This document shows, piece by piece, positions 37,006-49,369 of a stretch of 64,000 nucleotides of DNA. The notes beneath the pieces were generated by a model that searched no databases, was not told the DNA's origin, and worked only from the letters and a program-made list of their open reading frames with translations. Within the stretch, counting starts at the first letter, position 1. Each line of letters opens with the position of its first letter. This stretch comes from Dryomyza anilis (taxonomy: Eukaryota; Arthropoda; Insecta; Diptera; Dryomyzidae). The position numbers and the translations under genes were made by a program. The stretch lies in the NCBI GenBank assembly GCA_951804985.1, contig OX638130.1:40690475-40754474 (forward strand). Direction: 5' to 3'.

Positions 37006-37770
37006 TTATAATTTAATTGTAGGGAATTGCAAGGACAATGTTTGGTTAGTGTTGATACCATCATATTGTTTTTGTAGCCTTTTGAACAAGGACCTTCAAC
37101 AAAGTTCAAAGTTCAACAGTAAATTGAGTATTCTTTTGCTTCATCATAGCGCCTTTTAACATTGGTCAAATTTAACCTTCGATCAAAAACAATATTTGGT
37201 TTCTTATACTTTCAAAAAAATAAGGTATCATTACGCAGATGAATATCAAAACCTCATAATCTTTTGTCGAATTAGTATAGACTTATATGTGGCTTTGACC
37301 AAATTTATAAATACCTAAATTCGTTGAATGCAACCAATGTCATTTCCACAGTTAAAATAAAATGTTTGATCAATTCAATTGATGTCCAACATAAAATACA
37401 AAAACATGATATAAAAAAATTTAACTTTACAAAACCTTTCTAGAGTGTGTTAAACGCGAGAGATAATGCTTGTTAATGGTCAGTTAACAATAATAGTGAA
37501 GCTGATGACAAAGAATAATTTATTTTTTAAATTAATGCAGGCAGGATTTCAGTATCCTTGATACTAAATATTTTGATTGAGATACTCCTATTATTGGTTA
37601 CGTGGACTATTTTTAAGTTAATTTGAGGAATGGACTTTTAAAATAATAATAAAAATAGCCATTACTAAATTTGTTGTACAAAAGTTTTCAAAAATCAATG
37701 GTATACTGTGTTTTTCATCATTAATTTGAACTAGCCATATTTAAGTGGAGCAAAATTTTACTGTATTTTT

Positions 37771-38440
37771 ATACCCTACACTAAGAGTGAAATGGTATAT
37801 TCAGTTTGGTACGCCGTTTGTAACACCCAGAAGGAAGCATCTCCGATATGGAAAAGTATATATATTCTTGATCAGCATGACCTCCTGAGTCGATTTAGCG
37901 ATGTCCGTCTGTCCGTCTGTCTGTCCGTCTGTCTGTCTGTCTGTCCGTCTGTCTGTCTGTCTGTCTGTTGAAATCCCTACTACTTTTAAAATTGAAGAGC
38001 TAGATAAATGAAACTTATAACTTTGATTACTAATATACCTACGCTGTATGTGCGAAAAAATTGGCTCGGTTCATTGTGACCTATGATCCGACGACTTATG
38101 TTCAAATACCTCATATAAAATGTACATATAAAGATCAATTTTTATGTATACGTGCTTAGGTAAACTTTTTTGGTCAAATATATATTGACATCATGCTCAA
38201 GTACGTGATAATAATGTTTCCGTCGAAAAGACCTGTGGTTCATTAAAAAAAAAATCGAAATTCGGTACACCTACCCATTTGTAAATATGGGTATCAAATG
38301 AATGGAAATTCTTCAGCGATTGAATGTTTGTAGTTATTTTCAGGATTCGTATACCCTGGTGACCTATATATCACTTTGAATGGTAACCACACATATGTGT
38401 AAGGTATTTATAGTCGGCTTAGACCGACTATAATTTTGAT
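37771..38440 (+). mobile_element. Mini-me/DINE-1-like element with long (GTCY)n and 3' hairpin
   Basis: The best copy in the window. It has ATACCCTACACTAAGAGTGA, TTGGTACGCCGTTTGTAACA, CCCAGAAGGAAGC, then TTCTTGATCAGCATGACC, a GTCCGTCTGT-type tetranucleotide array at about 37904-37970, and a 3' stem-loop at 38409-38432. This order matches the known mini-me/DINE-1 layout. It occupies the palindrome spacer. Confidence 0.8.
38409..38432. other. 3' stem-loop of the mini-me/DINE-1-like element
   Basis: TATAGTCGG and CCGACTATA form a perfect 9-bp stem around CTTAGA. A subterminal hairpin is a hallmark of Helitron-related DINE-1 elements. Confidence 0.85.
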
Positions 38441-39180
38441 AATCCTAACTATCATAATTACACCTACTTTAAAATTTCCCATGTGATCTAACCTTCCCAA
38501 CTGGTTCTGATTTTTTTTAATTAGGGTAAAATCTAAATTCCAATGCATTTCGGATTTTAATTTTGGGATAAGGGCAGACGCGTAACAAAGCAATCTATCG
38601 AATTGCATACAACAAATTTTGATGCATTATGAATAAGGCGAGATATGAGCCAAAATTAGACTTAAAAAAAGTGGCCTTATTCAAGCAAAACATCCATCCG
38701 CATTATTTTGACATCCGCATCCGCATCTTTGAGGATGTTTTGCTTTACATTAAAAATTTTAAACATTACAATTTTAATGCAATTTTTATTAATAAATTGT
38801 GAATTTTATTATTAAAAAATTAACCCATATCTTAGTATGTTATTTCGTTTAGCTTCCAGATTCTGATGAAGAACTCACACGCCTATCCTCCCAATATGCC
38901 ATTGCACTTAATATTAACTTGCGAATGTTTTGAAATCAATCATTACTTTCAAATCGTAGAGTTGAGGTTAACGTTTGAAACACCTTTAACCTAAATTTAA
39001 GAATCATAGCTTTTCCAATAAAAACTGGTAGCTTAACCTTAACTTGAAAATTCAATTATTTTCAAATCAGTATTAACACTAATTCTTAAATTAATTTCAA
39101 CGTTTACTTCAAATCAAGATTTAGCCTTAATTTTAACTCCATATCAAGTTAACCTACATTTAGTTTTTTCTTTTTAATAT
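38441..39180. other. Palindrome spacer, unassigned
   Basis: 38500-38660 resembles 41775-41945 in direct orientation. The rest is AT-rich with GCATCCGCATCC-type motifs near 38700, as also seen near 40690. Confidence 0.5.
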
Positions 39181-39321
39181 TGGCGCATAATCATAGACAA
39201 TTTAAAGTCGACTTTAAAAATAAATTCGATTTTTTTTGACAAATTTTGAATAGAATAAATTGTTAAAAAGCTGCTTTTAAATTTAAAGTTTACTTTAAAT
39301 TGTCTATGATTATGCACCATT
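39181..39321. mobile_element. MITE, about 140 bp
   Basis: TGGCGCATAATCATAGACAA at the left end is mirrored by TTGTCTATGATTATGCACCA at the right. The arms extend into TTTAAAGT(C/A)(G/A)ACTTTAAA, leaving a loop of about 60 bp. Confidence 0.75.
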
Positions 39322-40716
39322 GACTTAATCCTGCAAAATAAGTAAAAAAAAGGGAATCCTCATATAGGACAACAAAAAGGACATTCTTCAATTAATTATC
39401 CCGTTATATGTCATCCAACCAATATCGCAGACTTCATGCCCGAGCGTCAAGACAACTTCAGAAAATCGATGCTAGCATCCAAATGTGGTAGACGTGTTTT
39501 TTTAAGCTTGTATGTTTCAAGCTCTCGAATATAATTCTGGAGACTATTGAAGGTTTGCGGGGGCGGTCGGTATATTGTTTTAAATATTCACAGAAGTCCA
39601 AACACTAATAGATTTTGGAAAGCTATTAGATTTTGACGCGCGTTGTTATGTTATATTTTTTGTCAGGGTTTCTATTGCAATCATAAAAACATACTGTTTA
39701 TAGCGTCACTACATTTTTACTCCTAATTTTCACTGCCCTTTTTGGTAACGTCATTTTCAAATTCAGAGTAAGCTAAGAATAGCACTTATTTTATATTTGA
39801 AACTGGTTTGAAAACCACCATAGACCGTAAAGGCAATTATAGACCGTAAAGGCATTTATGTGGCATATTGGGCTGAAACAACTTCAACACAAAAGTCGTA
39901 GGACCAAATTCATTAATTAAGAGTCTTAAAATACTCGGGGAGATGTCTGAAACATATTCATAAAAAACGATTTGCTTCCACGATTTTTGGGTTGAAAGTT
40001 TTTCGAACTAGGCCACTAAGTATTTGAAACAATTTTAATATTCTGACTGATTTATTTTGAATTCCATTCAAAATACTTCATCTAATAAATATAATGAAAA
40101 ATATGCAATGATCAAAGTTACAACCAGTCAAATGCAAAAAATACAGCTCTTTATGCAAAAAGCTCTATTTCTTTATTAGTTATTACTCAGTTCTGTATTC
40201 AAACATTTTGAATAACGAATACATTTTATTTGTATGGAAATCATTTCAAATTTCATGGAGTTTTTTTAATCGTTATTGAATACTTTATGTAGAATAAATT
40301 TGTGTTAACAATTTTTTATTTTTTTGATTAACTTTATTTCAATCATTTTTTTTTAAAATTTCTAATAATGTTTGAATATATGTTTGAAAAATTACGATTT
40401 AAAAACTTGTTAATCAAATTTTATTTGAATTGTTATTTGAATGAAAATGAATTTGAATAATGCCCTAATCTGGTGTATATATATATTTATATATTTTTTT
40501 AAAGCAAATCAAGTGATCTAAAGTAAACAAATAAATAAATTTAATATATCGCCAAAAGTTAATGTTTTAATAACTGCTTCAATTTTTTTTTAATTGTATG
40601 AATTTAAAAATATTTTTTGATTATTGGTAATACAACTGGATTATATGATTTTAATTTTTTTTATATGTATATAAAAGTTGTGATGAGAGATCCGCATCCG
40701 CAAAAGTTACATCCCT
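39322..40716. other. Palindrome spacer, AT-rich
   Basis: No gene. 40040-40150 is weakly like the foldback at 4803-5700. Confidence 0.45.
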
Positions 40717-40893
<177 letters not shown>

Positions 40894-43800
40894 TGATTTT
40901 TTGCATTATGAATAGGGCGAGATATGAGCCAAAATTTTGTTTCAGTAAAATTTTGCTCCACTTGAATAAGGCTACTTCAAATTAATGATGAAAAACACAG
41001 TATACCATGGATTTTTGAAAACTTTAGTACAACAAATTTAGTAATGGCTATTTTTATTATTATTTTAAAAGTCCATTCTTCAAATTAACTTAAAAATAGT
41101 CCACGTAACCAATTATAGGAGTATCTCAATCAAAATATTTTTTAATCAAGGATTCTGAAATCCTGCCTTCATTAATTTAAAAAATAAATAATTAATTGTC
41201 ATCAGCTTCACTATTATTGTTAACTGACCATTAACAAGCTTTTTCTCTCGCGTTTAACACACTCTAGAAAGGTTTTGTAATTAAAAAAAAGTTAAATTTT
41301 TTTATATTATGTTTATATTATCCTTGTTATTCTTATCCATGATGCCCATTTTTTGTATTTTATGTTGGAAATCAATTGAATTGATCAAACATTTTATTTT
41401 AACTGTCTATACTAATTCGACAAGAGATTATGATGAAGTAAAAGAATACTCAATTTTGTGTTGAACTTTTTTCATTTTACAGATTTTAGAAAGGTCCTTG
41501 TTCAAAAGTCTTCAAAAACAAAATGATAAATAATGCCATTTTTTTTTTTGTTAAATAATTGCTGTCAGGATTTCAGTACCTTGATTAAATATTATTTTGA
41601 TTGAGGTATTCTTTAAAATATTTTCGTGGACTACTTTGAAGTTATTTAGAAGAACGGACTTTTAAAATATTAATAAAAATAGCCATTATTAAATTTGTTT
41701 TACAAAAGTTTTCAAAAATCCATGGTATACTGTGTTTTTCATCATTGGCATATTCAAGTGGAGCAAAATTTTACTGTTTTTATCTGAATTTTTTTAATTA
41801 AAGTAAAAGTTCAAAATTCACATGCATTTCGGATTTAAATTTTTAGGAAGAGACGCACACCAAAGCAGTCTGTCGAACTGCATACAACAAATGTTGATGC
41901 ATTATGAATAGTGCGAGATATGAGCCAAATTTTGACTTTAAAAAACTGCACGCTGCAAAAAAAAGAGCTCTCCCAAACATAATTTTGCAGGCATTATCAT
42001 GTATGTTTGGAATTTTATGTAAACATAATATATAATTGACTGATAAATCATTTGTAAACAGGGTTGTATTGAGACTTGAACAGTGTTGTAATGAGCTCCG
42101 ACTTACATTATAATATCCCGGAAACATTTTTATGTTGCCCCTTAAATGGAGTATGTTCTAAGGGAAACATAATAATTACTACATCCAAATAAAATAAATA
42201 TTTGAATCGAAACATAAATATGTTCAAAATAAAAAATGATTTTGAACGACCTGAATATAAATATGTATCCAGTGAAACATATCAGTTGTTTCAGTTTAAA
42301 AAGTAGTATGTTTGCATAAAAACATATCTTCATATTTTTGGAAAGGAATCCTGAAAATAAAATAAAATGTTGTTTTTTTTATTTATTTTTATTAAAAATC
42401 TTTAAACGTGCACAGTGGGAATTTATAATAATTGAAATCATATACAAATTTTAAAATGCATAAATAAATAATTGGTTTAAAACTGCAAGTACAAGTGACA
42501 GCACCATTGAATGAACAATTCCACCAGCAGACGCTAAACCAGACGACCCATGCTCGCTTTATATTTGGTACAGTTACAGTTAGTCTCAGTACAGCACATA
42601 GCGTAGGCAAGAAATTCACGGAGGCTTTTGTAAAAAAACATGCCGAATTCTGTTTGAAAATTGAAACACTGATTTTTATTTGTGGTTTTTTTACATTAGT
42701 TTCAGAAATTATATACTGCACCATATTATACTCTGTTACTATTTGTACTTTTTGTAACACAATTTGTATATTTATTTAATTTACAAATAAAAAAATTATT
42801 ACCGACGCGAATACGTTTTCTCAACGAACAACAAAAGACACGTACGCAGAAAATGGCGATCACCGAGTGTCAACTTTGTATAGAAGAAGAGAGCTGCAAG
42901 ACTACCTTTATTTACATTTGAATTCATTTTTTGTTGGTTTTCAAACATCAGTATGTTTAGAATGACCCTATACATACTACAAACGACGACAAAAGAGACG
43001 TAGGTAAAAAATTCTGATCAACGAATGCCAACTTCGTATACAAGAAGAATGTTGCAAGAATACACTTATTTAAATCCAATTTCATTTTTGTTTGTTTTTA
43101 AACATAAATATGTTCAAACGATGGCAAAAGATGGCGTAGATAGAAAATGCTGCACAACGTTGCCAACTTCGTCAGTCGATAAATTATCGAATTAAGACGA
43201 GCGTTGCGAACATACGTTGTATTTCGATTTGATTAGCATTTTCTGTGTTTCGAAACATAGTTTTAACCAAGTAAATTGCCAAGAAATAATTTATTCAAAT
43301 GCAATTAAAATTAAAATTTTATGTTGGTATTGTAACATATTTATGGTTCTAGAACAATGTATATAAAAATGAATTGCCGTGCATTAGTCTCGCAAAAAAA
43401 AGTTAATAACGTATCGACTAGGTATGTCGATCCCGGGATTGAGCCTGAAATCAGTCCCGAAATAATCCCAGGATTCAAAACTGAAATCCCGGGATTTTCG
43501 GGATTAGAAAAATGCTATAAATCTGTGATCTGCTATGATCTATATTATCTATATTATTTCTTTTCTAAATATGAAATAAAGTAAAAGTAAATTTTGTATA
43601 TATTATTAAAAACAACATAACGTAAATGCTTCCACGTTCGTTCGACGAATCTAATTCCGTCTTATAATTTATTTTTAACTAAACTACCCTACAATAATTT
43701 TGGTGTAGTAAAAGTTTCAACAAATATTGTATACATTTATGGCACTGATTCTGAAAATGGTATAAGTTTTCAAAATTTGGCTCTAGTTTTCAAAATATAG

Positions 43801-43949
43801 CCCATTTTTTAATAAATCATTATTTTGGTCTTCCTGTATTTTTAAAATTCAACAAAAGAAAATACTGAAAGTAATTTTTCGATATTAGACCCATAACACC
43901 TTGCGCTACAATATACAAATTTGCTTTTATGCGTGAATTTTTTTTTTCG

Positions 43950-46167
43950 AAATATAAGCAAAATAAATTAAATTTTTTTCAAAAGTGAAATATTGTATGA
44001 ATAAAATACTATTAGAAAAAGGAATTTCTATGCATTGTTATGTAGCGTCATGTATCCCCTTTTAACCCGAGTTACGACCCCAGTTATAAATACTAAATTA
44101 AATAAAAGCAACATTTTTTTTACTGGTTAAATTTTAAATTTTCTGATATTGTAAAATTTGCATATTTAAATTTAACAAGTAAATTTTTTTTTCTTTTTTT
44201 AATATAGTATTTTTGATGAAAATTTTGAACTAATAATATCGGTTCATTAATTTATGAGATACAAACATTCCAATAATTTAAACTCAAATATCTCAAAACT
44301 TACTTTTTGTTATTGCACCCACTCTTCAATTACTTATTTCACTTAAAATATTTTACTTTTTTTTTATTAATTTAGTGTCTATTTCTATATTTTATAAAAA
44401 ATAACTATTAGACCAAAGGGACGTAATTTTAAACAAATTTATAAGTTTCAAAATCAAGTGACATAAAATTTTAATTCATATAACGATTTTTTTTAATTGT
44501 TATTTAATTACAATCCAAAGTCAAATGATTTGTTTCGAAATTAATGAAATGTCGCGAACAAAATCAACAACATTTTCGATACATCAATTATTTTATATAA
44601 TTAAGATGTAACGAGCCGGTTTCCGGATTCAGAGCTGGGATAGCTTAGCGGGCTCCAGTGGTCCGTACGCTACAAAATTTATAGTTGACAGGGAACCCCT
44701 CAAGACCCCTTTACAAATAAATACGCCGTACACCGAGATTTTAATAATAGATAATAGTTCTTTATTCAAATAATTCTTTATTATATAATTATGGTTATAG
44801 GCTGCCTCCGCAGCTTAATTCATGCGTTTTGAATATGGCCGCATGTGGCACTTTCTTGTAGATTTCAGTATTCTGCTTGCCGCATGTGGCCGTTTTCTTC
44901 TGGGTTTCAATTATGCGGTGGCCGCATGTGGCTGTTTTTGGGTAATTAAGTAGGATGTCTGGTTATAGGCTGCGTCTGCAGCTTAATTCATGCGTTTTGC
45001 ATATGGCCGCATGTGGCACTTTCTTGTAGATTTCAGTATTCTGCTGGCCGCATGTGCAAAATATAAGCAAAATAAATTAAATTTTTTTCAAAAGTGAAAT
45101 ATTGTATGAATAAAATACTATTAGAAAAAGGAATTTCTATGCATTGTTATGTAGCGTCATGTATCCCCTTTTAACCCGAGTTACGACCCCAGTTATAAAT
45201 ACTAAATTAAATAAAAGCAACATTTTTTTTACTGGTTAAATTTTAAATTTTCTGATATTGTAAAATTTGCATATTTAAATTTAACAAGTAAATTTTTTTT
45301 TCTTTTTTTAATATAGTATTTTTGATGAAAATTTTGAACTAATAATATCGGTTCATTAATTTATGAGATACAAACATTCCAATAATTTAAACTCAAATAT
45401 CTCAAAACTTACTTTTTGTTATTGCACCCACTCTTCAATTACTTATTTCACTTAAAATATTTTACTTTTTTTTTATTAATTTAGTGTCTATTTCTATATT
45501 TTATAAAAAATAACTATTAGACCAAAGGGACGTAATTTTAAACAAATTTATAAGTTTCAAAATCAAGTGACATAAAATTTTAATTCATATAACGATTTTT
45601 TTTAATTGTTATTTAATTACAATCCAAAGTCAAATGATTTGTTTCGAAATTAATGAAATGTCGCGAACAAAATCAACAACATTTTCGATACATCAATTAT
45701 TTTATATAATTAAGATGTAACGAGCCGGTTTCCGGATTCAGAGCTGGGATAGCTTAGCGGGCTCCAGTGGTCCGTACGCTACAAAATTTATAGTTGACAG
45801 GGAACCCCTCAAGACCCCTTTACAAATAAATACGCCGTACACCGAGATTTTAATAATAGATAATAGTTCTTTATTCAAATAATTCTTTATTATATAATTA
45901 TGGTTATAGGCTGCCTCCGCAGCTTAATTCATGCCTTTTGAATATGGCCGCATGTGGCACTTTCTTGTAGATTTCAGTATTCTGCTTGCCGCATGTGGCC
46001 GTTTTCTTCTGGGTTTCAATTATGCGGTGGCCGCATGTGGCTGTTTTTGGGTAATTAAGTAGGATGTCTGGTTATAGGCTGCGTCTGCAGCTTAATTCAT
46101 GCGTTTTGCATATGGCCGCATGTGGCACTTTCTTGTAGATTTCAGTATTCTGCTGGCCGCATGTGGC
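43950..46167 (+). repeat. Tandem duplication, 1109-bp unit, two copies
   Basis: 43950-45058 and 45059-46167 are nearly identical; one visible difference is GCGTTTTG against GCCTTTTG. The unit spans the 5' junction of the solo LTR with its flank. The left arm has only one copy of the flank, so the duplication is recent. Confidence 0.93.
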
Positions 46168-46898
46168 CGTTTTCTTCGGAGCTTCAATTATGCGGTGGCC
46201 GCATGTGGCTGCTTTTGGTAATTAAGTAGGATGTCTTTTAACCAAACTTAATCCTTGCTGGGGTTGTATTTCCGGTATTGTGCTAGTCCTGCATGGTGTT
46301 GTACTTCTGGTATTGCTCTAACTGTCGGTACCCATGACCAGGGCGGGAAACTGGGTCAGTCGTTAGTGATTTTTCGTGTGGTCCCGTAGAATCCGGGGCC
46401 ACATGCTAGTCCACAGTATATCCTGTAGAATCCGAGGATACACTGCCACTAGTCACTGTCGTCCAGGTCTACTGCAGGCGAAGATCTATCGAAGAGAGAG
46501 CGATTTTCACTTGTGCTTCGCCTTTTATAGGCGAGCACTTGGTGAAGCGTTGGTGCATTGTAGCACGTCGTTGGTGCTTTGTTGCCCAACTATTTTGTAG
46601 ATTTGGTATGTTGGTGTGCCAAAGCTCGCTCACCACTGCGCATGTGTTAGCGATCTCCATGTCGCTTCGCTTACTACCGCTTGTATAGTGGTGAGGCACA
46701 CAGTAGTGATTTCTCTCGTTCGCTCACCACCGTGTGTGTGTGTAAACGACATACGTTGTAGCTTTGTTGGTGAACTTTTGCTCCTCTGCGCCTCGTTGTT
46801 TCGGACGGCGTTGCTAGCGCCGTCGAATAGTGTCGTTCTCGCCGATATTGTGCACCGATATTGTGCGGTTACATTTGCCTCCAAATGTGATCGTCACA
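44607..46898. repeat. Solo LTR (enlarged by the tandem duplication)
   Basis: Starts TGTAACGAGCCGG and ends GATCGTCACA (TG...CA), flanked by AAGA (44603-44606 and 46899-46902). The left arm shows the unoccupied site with a single AAGA. Subtracting the duplicated unit gives an LTR of about 1.18 kb. It contains AATAAA near 44720, two tandem sub-repeats of about 175 bp (from about 44788 and 44963) and repeated GCCGCATGTGGC dyads. No coding region is attached, hence solo. Confidence 0.82.
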
Positions 46899-47305
46899 AA
46901 GAACTGTAACTCATTTTAAAAAAGTTAAAGTTAAACATTAAAAATGTTAAAAAATGTTCATTAAATGTTTAATTAAGCGCCTCTTTCTGTATTTGAAAAC
47001 GAAAGAATATTAGACGAAAGTGACGTAATTTTATATTAATTTCAAAATTTGGAAATATTCCTTTCGTTGTTCTTTTAGTAATACAGAAAGTGGGTATTTT
47101 GAAAGTTTTATAATCAGAATAAAAAAGTTTGGTTATTTTTTGAATAAATTTTGGAAACGATTTTTCGCGATTAATCACATATTGGTATTGTTTAAATATA
47201 ATAAATATATATAACAAAGGAAAAAGTTATAAAAAAAAATTAATTGTTTTAAATTTGTTAAAACTCTGCCCCAAATGTATTCAAATAATCCTGCAACTTA
47301 TTAAA

Positions 47306-48248
47306 TCTATATTAAAAAAACAAAACGTGTTTTTTTCTCTTGTACTAACCGGCCGTATTTCTGCACAGATTTTAAAGATACTGGTATCAAACGATACGTA
47401 TTAATCTATTGTATTGCGTGCTATACTTAGTTTTTATAATTTTAGAACAAAAAACGCTATATTACAACAAGCATATGAAAATGAGTACTGCAGTTGCATG
47501 CGCTCACTGTAGTTAGTGCAATGCATCACACTCTCTCATAAAGATTTGCACACAAAAGAACAACAACAACTCTGTCGCATGATTTTTGTTGTTGTTGTTG
47601 GTTTTACACAGCAAACAAGATTCTCCACGAAAAAGAGTTTCAATTATTGCGTTCAGAAAATACATTAAAAATTATTTAGTGAAATTAATAAAAGAACATA
47701 TTTTGAAAATGTGAAATATAATGAAATTGTATAACCGATTACAACAATTTAAATTAAATTAATATAAAAAATTAAAGAAAAAAACCAACATCTAGTAACA
47801 TTAGTAAGTAAATTTTAAAATATATTAAAAGTGTTTTCAGAAATTTTAAATATACATAAATTATTTAAAATACATTTATAAAAAAAAATGTTTAAACTTG
47901 TAGGAAAAACAGAACTGTTGAAATATAAAAAATATAAAATTGCAATGTAATTGCAAAAATAAATATGTAAAAATATTTCAATTTGAACGATTTTTTGGAA
48001 TTTGGAATTTTGTGTTTTTTTGATGGTTTTTAGAAATATATTTCATGACAAACTACATTAATGAAACAATGATTTCTACTGCACAAAGGACATCAGACCG
48101 AAAACTCTACATTGTAAACATTGTAAATCCAAAAATATTTCGAACATTTTTGAATTTACAAATAAACATATAAAATAAATTCATATAATCTTTGTTTTTC
48201 CGTTATATTTAGAAACAAATTTTCGGCTAGCTGGATGGTTTTTACTAG
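47306..48248 (+). other. Right-arm-only segment, promoter/5'-exon-like
   Basis: Absent from the left arm between bases equivalent to 29600. It contains CTCACTGTAGTTAGTGCA, runs of ACAACAACAAC and TTGTTGTTGTTG, an AAAAGAG-rich leader-like stretch without ATG-led long frames, and a candidate splice donor GTAAGT at 47804. No terminal repeats or target duplication found. It could be captured host DNA or sequence lost from the left arm. Confidence 0.4.
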
Positions 48249-49369
48249 TATAATAATACTATTTTGTTGGACTGCGTAATAACGGAACATAACGTAAAAT
48301 ATTTACTCGATCGAATCCAGTTAACAGTAGAAAATTTCACCCTAAGATCGAATAAAGGTTAACACTTTTTTCCACAGATGTGTTGAGCTTAGTACAAGTA
48401 ATTTTATATTTAAAGACGTTTGAAAACCTTAAAGTTAGTAAATTAAATGCTTTAAAGAATACTGATTACATTTGTGGAAATCCCGGGATCCAGGGATTGT
48501 AGTTTTGAAATCCCGAATTCCCGGGATTGCGAAAACGTTTCGGGATCGACATCCCTTGTATCGTTTGATTTGGATCATTCTTTTTTGTTTTATTCGTCTC
48601 AATACTGGGAATTCGGAAAACTCCAAGGAAAAACAGGAAAATGAGAAAAATCGAAATTTGTGTTTTGTATGAGAATGTATTAAGTGCATCACCAATGAGA
48701 ATTGTATTTTAATATGAGGATTCGTTTATATAGCCACTACGGATAGATTGGACAAAGGGGAGTGCACGTCCCACAGAACCAAACTTTTTTAAATGCTATT
48801 ACTCCTCACCTCCTAAGAGGTGATTTTAATAATGTGACGCGATATGTTTTTCCCTTGAGACGTTTTTCACATGTCGCAGATGTAAGTAGGGGCATTTTAC
48901 TTTGTACCATTACAAACTATCGGGATATAAGAAACAATTTTTGCATTATTCTTAATTTTGAATTTTTAAATTTTTACTTTTTTATAAACTGACCTTTCGA
49001 TTATCTACGTAATTGTGATTTTGTTGAACTGTAAAATAATCACTTCTTATTGTACTAATATATAAATCAAATCAAAAAAATATACACAAAAACATCGACC
49101 CGGACCCGGCTGTGCACTTGTGCAGCTAGTATATATACAGCGAAAAAAAAACTGTATTAAAAGGAAGAAAAATGTCTTTAAAATAAATACATATGTACGT
49201 CCATATACAAATGTATTCGTTTTTACTTCATTGATATAGTTATTTTGTATGCAATTAACTACATAATTTTATTACATTTATATACAATTTTGAATACATT
49301 TGTATTGAAAATAACTACATTTTGTCTTTTTTAATACGTCCGAAATATGAATATACATTAATACATCTT

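Larger units (their letters stand above)
43419..48557. mobile_element. hAT-A element, right-arm copy
   Basis: Starts TAGGTATGTCGATCCCGGG after GTATCGAC (43411-43418) and ends CGGGATCGACATCCCT before GTATCGTT (48558-48565). These are the complements of the left-arm ends and TSDs, as expected for duplication of one insertion. Confidence 0.82.

Noticed and set aside
42495..42779. Conserved 94-residue protein present in both palindrome arms
   Set aside because: The frame is intact in both arms, but differences are mostly amino-acid changing, a related repeat at 23080 loses it, and no domain is visible. Recent duplication explains the conservation.
44788..46240. CRISPR-like array
   Set aside because: The repeats are tandem LTR sub-repeats and a segmental duplication without unique spacers, in a eukaryotic genome.
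46376..46909. Host exon in the G+C-rich part of the solo LTR
   Set aside because: Overlapping frames on both strands reflect composition only, and the segment lies within LTR ends flanked by AAGA repeats.
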